Positions 47,873-57,504 of a stretch of 64,000 nt of DNA are shown here, piece by piece. This DNA comes from an uncultured Marinobacter sp. (GTDB lineage: Bacteria; Pseudomonadota; Gammaproteobacteria; Pseudomonadales; Oleiphilaceae): NCBI RefSeq assembly GCF_947259545.1, contig NZ_CAMYMK010000011.1:186001-250000 (forward strand), read 5' to 3'. Both the position numbers and the translations under genes were made by a program. The notes under the pieces were generated by a model. It searched no databases. It was not told where the DNA came from and saw only the letters and a list, made by a program, of their open reading frames with translations. How positions within the stretch are numbered: the first letter of the stretch is position 1; each line of letters starts with the position of its first letter.

Positions 47873-48764
47873 GCACAACAACCCTGAACGCGACCAATTC
47901 CAGGCGCCGGATGGCGCGGAGATCGCACTGTGGCGCTGGCCGCAATCCAAAGCGCGCCCCACGGTGCACTGGGCGCATGCAACGGGTTTCCATGGCCGCC
48001 TGTACCGCCCCCTCCTTGATGGGCTTGCCACGGACGTCAATGTCCTGGCCTGGGACATGCGGGGGCACGGGGCCAGCGCCGGTGCGGCGAACTTTTCGAC
48101 ATTCCGGGGCTGGGAAACCTACTATCGCGACATGACCGCTCTGCTGGGTAGCCTGGACGAGCCGGTCTGGCTCGCCGGCCATTCTATCGGTGCCACCACC
48201 AGCATCATGGCCGCTGCCCGACGGCCAGACAAAGTGCTGGGCCTGATTCTGGCGGAACCGGTGATCATGGATCCGGGGCAGGGCCTGAAGTTGTGGCTGG
48301 CCAAGCTGCTACGCCAGTCACATCGGTTGTCACTGGCCGCCGGAGCCGCACGTCGGCGCCGGGTATTCGACTCGCACGCTGCTGCGCTGGACAACTATCG
48401 GGGCCGCGGTGGCTTCAAGACCTGGCCCGATGCATGGCTGGAGGCCTACATCCAACACGCTTTTCTGCCGCAGGACGATCAAGTTCGCCTGGCGTGTGCG
48501 CCGGAGTGGGAGAGCACCACCTTTGCCCATACCGAACACAACCCCTGGCCCGGTATTCGTCAGTTGCGGTGCCCGGTTATCGCGCTGGCGGCGGAACGCG
48601 GGTCAACCTTCTCGCCGGCGGCGCAAAAACGTCTGCAGACCTTGTTGCCCTCGGCTGACGTGAGGGTTCTTGAGGGTACGACTCATTTTCTGCCCATGGA
48701 ACAGAAGGAAGCCGTTCGCGATGCCATCCTGCAACTTGCTTTGTCCAGACACCGCGAGAACTGA
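47862..48764 (+). CDS. Alpha/beta-hydrolase
   Basis: 300 aa. Nucleophile elbow GHSIGATTS near residue 107, acid in the strand before LAAERGSTF, and His in GTTHFLPME near the C-terminus; an N-terminal HATGFHG oxyanion strand. Likely an esterase or lipase-type lysophospholipase. Overlaps the thioesterase gene by 11 bp. Substrate unknown; context suggests acyl esters. Confidence 0.87.
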   Translation: MNNKHNNPERDQFQAPDGAEIALWRWPQSKARPTVHWAHATGFHGRLYRPLLDGLATDVNVLAWDMRGHGASAGAANFSTFRGWETYYRDMTALLGSLDEPVWLAGHSIGATTSIMAAARRPDKVLGLILAEPVIMDPGQGLKLWLAKLLRQSHRLSLAAGAARRRRVFDSHAAALDNYRGRGGFKTWPDAWLEAYIQHAFLPQDDQVRLACAPEWESTTFAHTEHNPWPGIRQLRCPVIALAAERGSTFSPAAQKRLQTLLPSADVRVLEGTTHFLPMEQKEAVRDAILQLALSRHREN

Positions 48765-48801
48765 TACCCACACCTTGATTTTGCCAATCGGGACACCTGC
48801 C

Positions 48802-49854
48802 ATGCGCTGTATGCTGACACTGTTTATCTCGCTGCTCATTCTGTCTGGTTGTCAGCAGTCTTCGGAACCGCCCCCAGAGGCCCGCGCCCCTATCCCCTGG
48901 GTAAAAACAGTTGAACTAAAGGACGCCGGCCCAACAACGCACAGATTTTCAGGAACCCTGCGAGGCCGCCACGAAGTTCCTCAGGCCTTTCAGATCGCCG
49001 GTCGGATTCAACATCGTTACATTGATGCCGGTCAACGCGTGGAAAAAGGCGACTTACTGTTCAAACTCGATACACGAGACCTTGTAGCAACGGCGGAGGG
49101 AGCCGCCGCGGATCTGAAGCGTGCAGAAGCGGCCCTGGCAATTACCACCAATGAGCTCCAGCGCCAACAGCAACTTGTGGGGCGTCAGTTTGTCAGCGAA
49201 CAAACCCTGCAACGCCTTGAATTGGCAGAGCGTGAGGCGCGCAGCCAGGTGCAAACGGCTTCTGCACGCAATCAGCAGGCTCAGAATGCCCTGGGGTATG
49301 CGGAACTGAAAGCCGCCCATGCAGGCGTGGTCACTGAGGTCATCGTTGAACCCGGCCAGGTTGTGGGTGTCGGTCAAACCCTTGCCGTTCTGGCCGAAGA
49401 TCAATCGCTGGAAGTCGAGGTTTTTTTGCCAGAGGGCAGTAGCCCGCCCAGGCGCGGTTATGTTCCTTTACCCAATGGCGAACAGCTTGCTGTGAGCCTG
49501 AGAGAGATTGCCGGGGCTGCCGACCCGGCAAGCCGGAGCTGGCGTGCCCGATACAGCCTGGAGGGGCCCTACCCCTCATCTTTAACCCTGGGTTCGGTGG
49601 TGAGTGTCCAGTTAGCACAGAAGCAAACCGCGCCCAGCCATCGCGTACCGCTGGGTGCCCTCGATGAGAGAGGGCAAACGCCGCAGGTCTGGTTGGTCTC
49701 CGATGGCACGGTGAAGCCCCTTGCGGTCGAGGTGATCGATCTGGGTGAAGAGTATGCGCAGATCAAGGCCGATATCAACGCGGGAACGCCCATCGTCGCG
49801 TTGGGGACACACCTGCTCACGCCTGGCATGGCGGTGCGGGAGCTGGCTCAATGA
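48802..49854 (+). CDS. RND efflux periplasmic adaptor, lipoprotein
   Basis: 350 aa. N-terminal signal with lipobox LILSGC (Cys 17). Biotinyl-lipoyl halves and a helical hairpin rich in Glu/Gln (about 90-165) mark the HlyD/AcrA membrane-fusion fold. ATG 48802 gives the signal peptide; the earlier in-frame ATG lies inside the hydrolase gene. It overlaps the RND pump gene by 4 bp, and links it to an outer-membrane channel encoded elsewhere. Confidence 0.92.
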   Translation: MRCMLTLFISLLILSGCQQSSEPPPEARAPIPWVKTVELKDAGPTTHRFSGTLRGRHEVPQAFQIAGRIQHRYIDAGQRVEKGDLLFKLDTRDLVATAEGAAADLKRAEAALAITTNELQRQQQLVGRQFVSEQTLQRLELAEREARSQVQTASARNQQAQNALGYAELKAAHAGVVTEVIVEPGQVVGVGQTLAVLAEDQSLEVEVFLPEGSSPPRRGYVPLPNGEQLAVSLREIAGAADPASRSWRARYSLEGPYPSSLTLGSVVSVQLAQKQTAPSHRVPLGALDERGQTPQVWLVSDGTVKPLAVEVIDLGEEYAQIKADINAGTPIVALGTHLLTPGMAVRELAQ

Positions 49855-52800
49855 GCTTACCGAATCTTTCCGCGCTGGCAGTGCGCGAGCGTTCGGTCAC
49901 CCTCTTTTTTCTTTTGCTGTCCGTTGTTGCCGGTTTCTACGCGTTCTCCTCCCTTGGTAGGGCGGAAGACCCTGCGTTCACCGTCCGGGCGATGGTGGTT
50001 TCTGTCGTCTGGCCAGGAGCAACCCCTGAGGTGCTGCAGAATCAGGTCGTGGATCGTCTGGAAAAGCGAGTTCAGGAGGTGGCGTATACCGATACCATTG
50101 AAACAACCATCCGGCCCGGGCAGGCCGCCATGGTTATCCGATTCCAGGATTCTACGCCCAGCGAAAAAGTGCCGGACCTCTTCTATCAAGTCCGCAAACG
50201 CATGCTCGATGAGAGGCCCAATCTGCCCCGGGGTGTGATCGGCCCCATCGTCAACGATGATTTCGCGGATGTGTATTTCTCCCTGCTGGCGCTGACGGCA
50301 CCCGGGATGCCAATGCGTGAACTGACCCGAGAGGCAGAATCGATACGGGATCGCTTGCAACGGCTGCCCGGCTTGCAAAAAGCACAGCTCCTGGCGGAGC
50401 GTCCTGAGCGGGTGTATCTCGAATTTGATCAGGACCGGCTCAACAACCTCGGTTTGTCGGCAGAAGAGGTGTTGCAGGCGATAGAGGCCAACAACCGTCT
50501 TCAGCCTCTTGGCTTTGTTGATCTTGCCGGCCCGCGGGTTTATGTCCGCAGCAACATCGACCTGTCTGACCTTGAGCGCCTCACCTCAGTACCTCTGCGT
50601 ATCGGAGACCAGCTTATCACCGTGTCTGATCTGGCCGAGGTGCGTTTAGGTTATGAAGATCCTTTGAGCTACATCGTCCGCTCCAACGGTGAGGATGCGA
50701 TCCTGTTAGGTGTCGTCATGCGCGCGGGTGAAAATGGCCTGGAGTTTGGTGAGCGGCTGCGCGAGTTTGTCAGTGCCGAACAGGGCAGGCTGCCGCTGGG
50801 AATGTCAATACAGACCCTGACCGATCAGGCGGAAGCCATCACTCAGGCGGTTGATCTTTTTCAGGTCAAGTTTCTGGTTGCGTTGGTCGTGGTGATGGGG
50901 GTTAGCATACTGGCGATCGGTCTGCGCGCGGGTTTGGTGGTGGGCATTGCGATTCCTGTGACCCTCGGCCTGACTTTCTTGTTGATGAAAATGGCGGGCA
51001 TAAACCTGGACCGCATCACCCTGGGTGCGTTGATTATCGCACTGGGTCTGTTAGTGGACGATGCGATCATCGCCATTGAAATGATGATTGTGAAGATGGA
51101 GAGCGGCTGGGACCGGGTACGGGCAGCCAGTCATGCCTGGAGCGTAACAGCCGCGCCCATGCTGTTTGGAACGCTGGTGACGGTGGCCGGATTTGTTCCC
51201 ATCGGATTTGCCCAGTCCGGAGTGGGAGAATACACCGGCAACATCTTCTGGGTGCTCGCTTTTTCGTTGTTGATTTCCTGGGTGGTGGCGGTAACTTTTA
51301 CGCCTTATCTGGGCGTCAAGCTCTTGCCCGATTACACCGGGCATACGGGCCAGGACCTCTACCAAAGCGCGTTTTATCAGCGGTTGCGTAGAGTGATCAC
51401 AGCGTGTGTACAGTACCGGAAAACCGTCGTTTTTATCACAGTGGGTTTGCTGGCGATCAGTGCTTTCGGGATGGCAACCCAGGTGCAGAAGCAATTTTTC
51501 CCCAGTTCTGATCGCCCCGAAGTTCTGATCAGTGTCTACGCTCCGCAGGGGAGCGCTATTGCCACCACGGATCAAAGTGTCAGACGCCTGGAAGCGATTC
51601 TGATGGACATGCCGGAGGTGAAAAGCCTTTCCGCTTACATCGGTGCCGGTGCACCCCGATTCTTCGTATCGGCCAACCCCGAGCAGCCGGACCCGGCATT
51701 TGCCAAGTTGATTGCCATTGGGCAGGACGTTGAAGGGCGCGATCGCATCATCTCGGCGCTGGAAACCAGAATCGCGGCGGGTGAATTTCCGGAGGCACGA
51801 GTGCGGGTGACGCGTTTGCTGTACGGTCCCCCGGTGGTCTGGCCGGTCAGTTTTCGTGTGCTGGGTCCGGAATCCGATCAACTCAGAGAGATCGCGCACC
51901 AGATCCGCACTCTCATGACCGGGCATCCGAATATCGTCATGCCGCATCTCGAATGGGATGAGCGTGTGCCCACTCTCTATCTTGATATGGACCCGGAAAA
52001 CCTGGGTTGGATGGGCCTGACCCCGGCGGAAGTTGCCCGGCAACTGCAGTTCCAACTCCGCGGAGTGGCCGTCACCGAACTGCGCCAGGGCATAAGGAGC
52101 GTTCAACTGGTGGCGCGTAATGCCCGTGGCGAAGTGATCATGCCGGAAGATCTTGAGATCAAAACCCGCGACGGCCGCAAACTTTCCGTACAGCAACTGG
52201 GCAAGTGGCAGGTTCGTTACGAGGACCCCGTCATAAAGCGTTACAACCGTGACCCCTTCCTGGCCGTTCAGGCCGATGTAGAAGGTGCCCAGCCACCGGA
52301 TGTTACCAAGGAGATATGGAGTGCGATGACGGGCCTGCGCGAACAGTTGCCGGAGGGTTACCGTATTGAAATCGGCGGTACGGTGGAACAATCAGCCAAA
52401 GCCAATGCTTCAATCCAGACATTACAACCGGTGATGTTGGCGTTGATGCTGATCTTTATCATGCTTCAGATGCGTTCCTTTATCGGCACATTGACTGTTC
52501 TTGCCACCGCGCCACTGGGTCTGATCGGGGCTGTGCTGGCTTTGCTGCTGTTTAATCAACCCTTTGGCTTTACCGCGCTGCTGGGGCTGATTGGCCTGGG
52601 CGGCATCCTGATGCGAAATACCATGATTCTGACGCAGCAGGTGCAGGACAACTTCAAAGCAAGGATGGCTGCCCGGGAAGCCGTTGTCGAGGCGGCAGTC
52701 CAGCGTGCCCGACCCGTGGTACTCACCGCCCTGGCGGCCGTTCTGGCGTTTGTTCCTCTGACCTTTGACCTGTTCTGGGGGCCGCTGGCTTATGTCCTTA

Positions 52801-52889
52801 TCGGTGGCGTGGCGGTCGGCACTCTGATCACGCTATTGTTTGTGCCGGCGCTTTATGCTCTTTGGTTTCGCTTACAGATGGAAGATTGA
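49851..52889 (+). CDS. RND-family multidrug/solvent efflux pump
   Basis: 1012 aa, twelve membrane helices in the usual 1+5, 1+5 layout with two large periplasmic loops. LITLGALIIALGLLVDDAI-type motif is present around residue 385-405 (TLGALIIALGLLVDDAIIA), containing the proton-relay Asp pair. It pumps a substrate out with the adaptor encoded just before. Controlled, by position, by the TetR at 46.0 kb; possibly exports an acyl or hydrocarbon compound (inference). Confidence 0.95.
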   Translation: MSLPNLSALAVRERSVTLFFLLLSVVAGFYAFSSLGRAEDPAFTVRAMVVSVVWPGATPEVLQNQVVDRLEKRVQEVAYTDTIETTIRPGQAAMVIRFQDSTPSEKVPDLFYQVRKRMLDERPNLPRGVIGPIVNDDFADVYFSLLALTAPGMPMRELTREAESIRDRLQRLPGLQKAQLLAERPERVYLEFDQDRLNNLGLSAEEVLQAIEANNRLQPLGFVDLAGPRVYVRSNIDLSDLERLTSVPLRIGDQLITVSDLAEVRLGYEDPLSYIVRSNGEDAILLGVVMRAGENGLEFGERLREFVSAEQGRLPLGMSIQTLTDQAEAITQAVDLFQVKFLVALVVVMGVSILAIGLRAGLVVGIAIPVTLGLTFLLMKMAGINLDRITLGALIIALGLLVDDAIIAIEMMIVKMESGWDRVRAASHAWSVTAAPMLFGTLVTVAGFVPIGFAQSGVGEYTGNIFWVLAFSLLISWVVAVTFTPYLGVKLLPDYTGHTGQDLYQSAFYQRLRRVITACVQYRKTVVFITVGLLAISAFGMATQVQKQFFPSSDRPEVLISVYAPQGSAIATTDQSVRRLEAILMDMPEVKSLSAYIGAGAPRFFVSANPEQPDPAFAKLIAIGQDVEGRDRIISALETRIAAGEFPEARVRVTRLLYGPPVVWPVSFRVLGPESDQLREIAHQIRTLMTGHPNIVMPHLEWDERVPTLYLDMDPENLGWMGLTPAEVARQLQFQLRGVAVTELRQGIRSVQLVARNARGEVIMPEDLEIKTRDGRKLSVQQLGKWQVRYEDPVIKRYNRDPFLAVQADVEGAQPPDVTKEIWSAMTGLREQLPEGYRIEIGGTVEQSAKANASIQTLQPVMLALMLIFIMLQMRSFIGTLTVLATAPLGLIGAVLALLLFNQPFGFTALLGLIGLGGILMRNTMILTQQVQDNFKARMAAREAVVEAAVQRARPVVLTALAAVLAFVPLTFDLFWGPLAYVLIGGVAVGTLITLLFVPALYALWFRLQMED

Positions 52890-53110
52890 GGTAGGTTTGA
52901 ATGAGCGCCAATTTTGTTAGCAATTACATTTCACTTAAGTCTTCCAGGAAGGTGATTGAGTTCTGAAATAACCCTTAGACACGACCTGTTTTGCCGCCAA
53001 CACCAGAACCGGTAAAGTCAGGTGTTGAAGCAGCCAGGAGAGTCGTCGAAGTGGCCAGTAGGCACGGACGTCTAAGTTTTGACAGCATTAACGGTTTTTC
53101 CAGCATAGCG

Positions 53111-53131
53111 GCTGCGCCGTCGGGGCGCAGC
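53111..53131. terminator. Hairpin between convergent RND and reductase genes
   Basis: GCTGCGCC (53111-53118) and GGCGCAGC (53124-53131) with a 5 nt loop, an 8 bp G+C stem. It lies in the 281 bp gap between two convergent genes, so it may end either transcript. A GTTGGG hexamer repeats three times just after (about 53142-53159). Confidence 0.5.
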
Positions 53132-53170
53132 ACGATGTGAAGGTTGGGTTGGGTTGGGTCGGTTTTGGAA

Positions 53171-54256
53171 TCAGGACTCGGTAGAGTTTCGGTACCCGGC
53201 CATCATTGCCATCATCCAGCCCGGGTACTCCTCGGGCAGGCGGCTGACTTCATCCAGGGCTATCAGTTCATCGTCGGACAAGCGGATTTGGGCCGCGCGG
53301 ATATTGTCCCTGAGCTGCTCGGGCCGCTTGGCGCCAACGATGATGCTGGTCACAGGCTTCTGGTGTAGCAGCCATGACAGGGCAATCTGTGCCACATTGA
53401 CCGGTTCGCCGTCGATCTGTTTGCCATCGGCAATCTCCCGCATAACCTTGATGACTTCGCTGCCCCGCTCGCGGTTGACGGGTGGAAAGTCAAACTTGGC
53501 GCGCCGGTTTTCTTCGGAAACGTCCGGCCCCTCGTATTTACCGGACAGGTAACCCCCGGCCAGTGGGCTCCACACCATCAGACCAACGTTCTCAGATTTC
53601 AGCATCGGAATAATATCCCGCTCCAGATCGCGACCTACGAGGGTGTAGTAGGCTTGCATGGATATGATCGGGCACAGGTTGCGGGCCCGGGTGATGCCGA
53701 TGGCTTTCATCACTTGCCAGGCGGCCCAGTTGGACAGGCCCACGTAACGCACATGGCCTTGCTGCACCAGGGTGTTCAGTGCCTCCAGAGTTTCCTCGAT
53801 CGGCGTGGCCGGGTCAAAACCGTGGATCTGGTACAGGTCAATATAATCCGTTTGCAGGCGCGCCAGGCTCGCCTTGCATTCGCTCATTATATGGCCGCGG
53901 GAAGCACCACGGGCATTGGGGCTTGCGCCCATGGGGCCGAGCACCTTGGTCGCCAGCACCACATCTTCGCGGCGAACGCCGAGATTCTTCAGGGACTGGC
54001 CGACGATGCGCTCACTGGCGCCGAAACCATAGATGTTGGCGGTATCGATAAAGTTGACCCCCGCCTCCAGGGCGATCTTCACGAGTTCGTCGGCCTGTTC
54101 CTGCTGCAACTGGCCGATCAGGCCCCAGATGTCCTCATCGCCGCCGAAGGTCATGGTGCCCAGGCACAGTTCGGATACGAACAGCCCCGAGTTGCCCAGC
54201 GACTTGTAGCCTGGACGATTGTCTCCATCGAACAGTGGTAAACTCTCAGTTGCCAT
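53171..54256 (-). CDS. Aldo/keto reductase
   Basis: 361 aa. Catalytic tetrad visible: Asp and Tyr in FIDTANIYGFGASE, Lys in VVLATKV, His in LYQIHGFD. NADPH-binding end SIIVGAKRPEQLRDN. ATG 54256 has GAGGTGC upstream. It lies downstream of the dienelactone hydrolase gene on the same strand (84 bp) and is probably part of the set led by the GST gene. Confidence 0.92.
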   Translation of the reverse strand: MATESLPLFDGDNRPGYKSLGNSGLFVSELCLGTMTFGGDEDIWGLIGQLQQEQADELVKIALEAGVNFIDTANIYGFGASERIVGQSLKNLGVRREDVVLATKVLGPMGASPNARGASRGHIMSECKASLARLQTDYIDLYQIHGFDPATPIEETLEALNTLVQQGHVRYVGLSNWAAWQVMKAIGITRARNLCPIISMQAYYTLVGRDLERDIIPMLKSENVGLMVWSPLAGGYLSGKYEGPDVSEENRRAKFDFPPVNRERGSEVIKVMREIADGKQIDGEPVNVAQIALSWLLHQKPVTSIIVGAKRPEQLRDNIRAAQIRLSDDELIALDEVSRLPEEYPGWMMAMMAGYRNSTES

Positions 54257-54340
54257 GTTGCACCTCATCATGCTTTTCGGTTGGTGTTCCAGAATTCACT
54301 GTAAATACTGCCGGTTTCGGTTTGTTTGCACTCGCTTGTG

Positions 54341-55147
54341 TTACTGGGTGAAGATGGCCTTGTAGAAACGCATGGTGCCATCCCAGGAACGGCTGGCAGC
54401 CTCTTCATCATAACCAACCGGCATGCCGAACTCCTCGGCGATCTTGTCGGCGCCTGGGTTGGTGAATGAGTGCAGTACTCCGGGAAAGCTCACCAGTGTC
54501 AGGTCGACTTCGGCATCCTGCATCTCCTTGACCAGGCCCGCGACCTGATCCGAGGGGACCAGCTTGTCGGCACCGCCGGTGTACACCTGGATCCTGGCTT
54601 TCACGGACTCGGGTTCAGCCGTGAGGGGGCTGCCGAGCGCGCCGTGGAAGCTGACAACGCCGTCCAGATCGACGCCCATGCGCGCCATGTTGAGAACCAC
54701 GGCGCCGCCAAAACAATAACCCTGTGCCGCAATTCGGGACGCATCAACACTTTCGTGGTTCTTCAGGATGTCCATCGCCTTCATGAAGCGCGCCTTGACC
54801 TGACTCATGTCCCGAGTGGCTTCCTGCATGAACTTCTGGGCGGTATCGGGATGGTCGGCTTGTTTGCCAGAGCCATACATATCCAGCGCAAACGCCGTAT
54901 AGCCGGCCGAGGCAAGTCGTTCTGCCTGATTCCGGGCAAATTCATTGTGCCCCCACCATTCATGGACCACCAGAACCCCCGGACGCTTTTGCCCGAATTC
55001 ATCATCCCAGGCCATGTAGCCGGTGAAGGTCTCGTCGCCGACTTGATACTCGATGGTTCTGGTTTGCGTTTCTGCCAGTACCTGCGTACTTGCAACAGTG
55101 AGTGACAGCGTGGCTGCTGCCAGTGCTGTTTTCAGGGTGCTCATCAT
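54341..55147 (-). CDS. Exported dienelactone hydrolase family protein
   Basis: 268 aa. Signal peptide with cleavage after VLA (about 25), then the DLH fold: HEWWGHN, nucleophile Cys in GYCFGG near 146, Asp in YTGGADKLVP, and His in PGVLHSF. A Cys nucleophile is the family norm. ATG 55147 and the next ATG are equivalent. Periplasmic location is unusual for a catabolic DLH but common for this subgroup. Confidence 0.9.
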   Translation of the reverse strand: MMSTLKTALAAATLSLTVASTQVLAETQTRTIEYQVGDETFTGYMAWDDEFGQKRPGVLVVHEWWGHNEFARNQAERLASAGYTAFALDMYGSGKQADHPDTAQKFMQEATRDMSQVKARFMKAMDILKNHESVDASRIAAQGYCFGGAVVLNMARMGVDLDGVVSFHGALGSPLTAEPESVKARIQVYTGGADKLVPSDQVAGLVKEMQDAEVDLTLVSFPGVLHSFTNPGADKIAEEFGMPVGYDEEAASRSWDGTMRFYKAIFTQ

Positions 55148-55225
55148 CTGTTTGCTCCTTTTCGCTCGTTATGAGTCAATTTGCGTAGCGATTCTGTACA
55201 TCAAAGCGCGATTCCTGTCCCGTCG

Positions 55226-55792
55226 TTACTGGCAGCGGGCGCGCAGCAGTCGCGTTGCGGCATCAAACACGGCGAGGTCTTCTTCGGTGCGCGCGGCAAG
55301 GTGGGCCCCTTCCAGCATCGCCAGGGTCGCCTGCGCTTCATCGGCGGGACCCAGGATGGCCGAGACGGATCCATCCCTTTGTCCCAGTTCAAACGTTGCC
55401 GTAATCCACTGCAGAACCATTGCGCGAACGGCGCCGACTCTGGCAATAACGGTGTCGGACAGGCTTTCGCGGCAGGTCGAAAAGGCAACGCACAGACACA
55501 CGGTCTGGCCATCATGCAACGCCCCGCGGTACAGGGCAATGAGTGCCTTGAGGCGCGCGCCAGCGCTGGCATGGGCTGCGTCTATCTCGGTCAGACCCTG
55601 CTGCAGACTGGTCTGATAGCGCTCGATCAAGGCTTCGGAGAGCTTCGCCTTGGTGGGGAAATGATAATGGATCGAGGCCTTTCGAATGCCGATGGCCTCG
55701 GCCAGATCCGCGTAGCTGAACCCGTCAAAGCCCCGTGACCGGACGGTGTGCTCGGCAAGATCCATCAGGGCTGTTCTGGTATCACGGTTCAT
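55226..55792 (-). CDS. TetR-family regulator of the GST-cupin set
   Basis: 188 aa. Helix-turn-helix FSYADLAEAIGIRKASIHYH at about 25-44, with the short C-terminal domain typical of AcrR/NemR-like electrophile sensors. It lies among genes for GST, cupin, DLH and aldo/keto reductase, which handle reactive electrophiles. A 22 bp palindrome upstream of the GST gene (57226) is its probable operator. Confidence 0.92.
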   Translation of the reverse strand: MNRDTRTALMDLAEHTVRSRGFDGFSYADLAEAIGIRKASIHYHFPTKAKLSEALIERYQTSLQQGLTEIDAAHASAGARLKALIALYRGALHDGQTVCLCVAFSTCRESLSDTVIARVGAVRAMVLQWITATFELGQRDGSVSAILGPADEAQATLAMLEGAHLAARTEEDLAVFDAATRLLRARCQ

Positions 55793-55835
55793 GGTTGTTC
55801 ACCTGTCTGCCTTTTCAATCCCGCTATTGCCGGGC

Positions 55836-56504
55836 TTATACCCTCGGTGCCCCGGCAAATCGCAGGTGCCCCGTTTTCATCCAGATCTTGGCGCCGTCGT
55901 CCCCGGCCGTCACGGACAACCTGTGTCCTTCAGGGAGGCGCAGCCAGTCATGCCTGGCCAGCACCTCGCCATCCCTGATAGCCGAACCTTCGACCACCAG
56001 CAGTTCGATTCCGCCGGGCGCCTCAGAGGTCAGTGTCACCCCCGCATCGAGCTGGCTGTAGGTCACGATCTCACGATCGTCCTCATGCAGCTTTGCGGTG
56101 GCAACGCCGCCCACTGGGGCGCCCAGCTCGGCCTCCATATTCTTGCTGAACTGGGTGCGGTCGGCCAGGTCGAACTGCCACAGTTTCACAAATATCGTAC
56201 AGCCCGTTTCAGAGCCCGGAATATGTGACGTGGTTGGGGGGTTGCGCACGTAGGTGCCAGCAGGGAAGTCACCGTGCTCGTCCTGGAACACGCCATCGAG
56301 TACGATGAATTCTTCTCCACCGGTATGGGTATGCGCCGAGAAATGACTGCCCGGCGCATAACGCACGATGGTCGTGGCGCGGGCAACTTCGTCCCCGATC
56401 CGGTCCAGCATGCGCCGCTCCACCCCTTTCATGGGCGAGGGCTGCCATTCAATCTGGTCGGAATGCATAACCACCGGTTTGGAGAAATCTGCATTAATCT
56501 CCAT
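55836..56504 (-). CDS. ChrR-like cupin protein
   Basis: 222 aa. Two cupin halves; the first has [14 protein letters not shown] with the metal-binding His-x-His and Glu, and [12 protein letters not shown]. ChrR-type cupins act as zinc-binding stress sensors or as small-molecule dioxygenases. No sigma factor is adjacent, so an enzymatic role is more likely. ATG 56504 follows AGGAAT; the longer frame has no site. Confidence 0.87.
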   Translation of the reverse strand: MEINADFSKPVVMHSDQIEWQPSPMKGVERRMLDRIGDEVARATTIVRYAPGSHFSAHTHTGGEEFIVLDGVFQDEHGDFPAGTYVRNPPTTSHIPGSETGCTIFVKLWQFDLADRTQFSKNMEAELGAPVGGVATAKLHEDDREIVTYSQLDAGVTLTSEAPGGIELLVVEGSAIRDGEVLARHDWLRLPEGHRLSVTAGDDGAKIWMKTGHLRFAGAPRV

Positions 56505-56567
56505 GATATTCCTCCCTTTTGTGCCCTTCATGTTTTCAGCGCTTGCATTAAATCCGAAGGTTTCGGA

Positions 56568-57188
56568 TTACCCGGCAATTGAAGGACGGGCTGCGACTTT
56601 TGCGCGCCAGGCCTGGAGATTGGTCAGAGACTCGGGAATGTCAACCTTCGCGAAATCCGCAAACCCCAGGCCGGCAAAGGCGGTGATGTCTGCGACCGAG
56701 AAGCTGTCGCCTGCGAGAAACTCGTTGTCCGCCAGAACGCTGTCAAGGTAGGCCATGGTTGCGCTGGCAATTTCTTTCTGTTTATTACCCCACTCAGCGC
56801 ATTGCCAGGTTTCCAGATCCGGACCAAGCCCCGGGGTCGCGTGGTGGAAATAGGCACCCACGGCGTTCATCAGACCGTTTTCTGCCCGCAGATTCATCAT
56901 TGCGATACGGGCACGCTCCGCTGGGGTTGTACCCATAAGGGACGGACCATCAAAGACGCCGTCGATATATTCGGTGATGGCATTGCACTGGGCGATGCAG
57001 GTGCCGTCGTCAAGTTCCAGCATGGGCACGGTGGCATCCGGGTTTTTCGTCTTGAACGCCTCGGAACGGTGCTCGCCGCCCATGACATCGACCGGGACGA
57101 ATTCCACCTGGTTTGTTGCGCCTTTTTCTGCCAGAGCGATGCGAACGCGGAGCGGGTTCGGGAAGCCTTCGATATCGTAGATTTTCAT
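56568..57188 (-). CDS. Glutathione S-transferase
   Basis: 206 aa. Thioredoxin-like N-terminal domain (first ~80 residues, with TVPMLELDDG the cis-Pro motif) and all-helical C-terminal domain with VADITAFAGL (the N-capping Asp). It conjugates glutathione to electrophiles. ATG 57188 gives the standard MKIYDIEG start. First gene of the minus-strand set and next to the palindrome at 57226, so its expression is probably TetR-controlled. Confidence 0.92.
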   Translation of the reverse strand: MKIYDIEGFPNPLRVRIALAEKGATNQVEFVPVDVMGGEHRSEAFKTKNPDATVPMLELDDGTCIAQCNAITEYIDGVFDGPSLMGTTPAERARIAMMNLRAENGLMNAVGAYFHHATPGLGPDLETWQCAEWGNKQKEIASATMAYLDSVLADNEFLAGDSFSVADITAFAGLGFADFAKVDIPESLTNLQAWRAKVAARPSIAG

Positions 57189-57225
57189 TGATTGCCTCTG
57201 TTGGTCATTAAACATGCGCCAATTA

Positions 57226-57247
57226 ATCTACCTATTAGTAGGTAGAT
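57226..57247. promoter_or_regulatory. 22 bp palindrome, TetR operator candidate
   Basis: ATCTACCTATT then AGTAGGTAGAT: 20 of 22 positions obey the symmetry. CTACCTA/TAGGTAG half-sites are common for small TetR repressors. It lies 38 bp upstream of the GST start. Confidence 0.72.
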
Positions 57248-57504
57248 GTGCAAGAGGCAATTTGATTGTTCTGCTTTTCTTTGCGCTGTTGACAAGACAT
57301 TCCAAACGCCAAGAACAGCCCGGGCCTTCTTGCAGTACATAGCCAAACCAAAAAGCCAGCTTCTCAGTTAGACGATTTGATAAATATCGAAGTGTTTTTG
57401 TTGAAAGAAGCGTGTGCGAAAGAGCAGCCGTGAATGTTCGCTTATGTTTAACAGCAGGAACAAGCGCCACCACATCCCGTAAGCAACGGTCAAAACCGAC
57501 CTTT
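57248..57504. other. Gene-free spacer with junction-repeat-like half site
   Basis: No credible gene. TGAATGTTCGCTTATGTTTA at 57431-57450 matches the left arm of the repeat at 27162 in 17 of 20 bases; its right arm is not found. Confidence 0.4.

Noticed and set aside
51051-52391. 446 aa frame opposite the RND pump
   Set aside because: Shadow of a certain coding gene in a G+C-rich region; no motifs.
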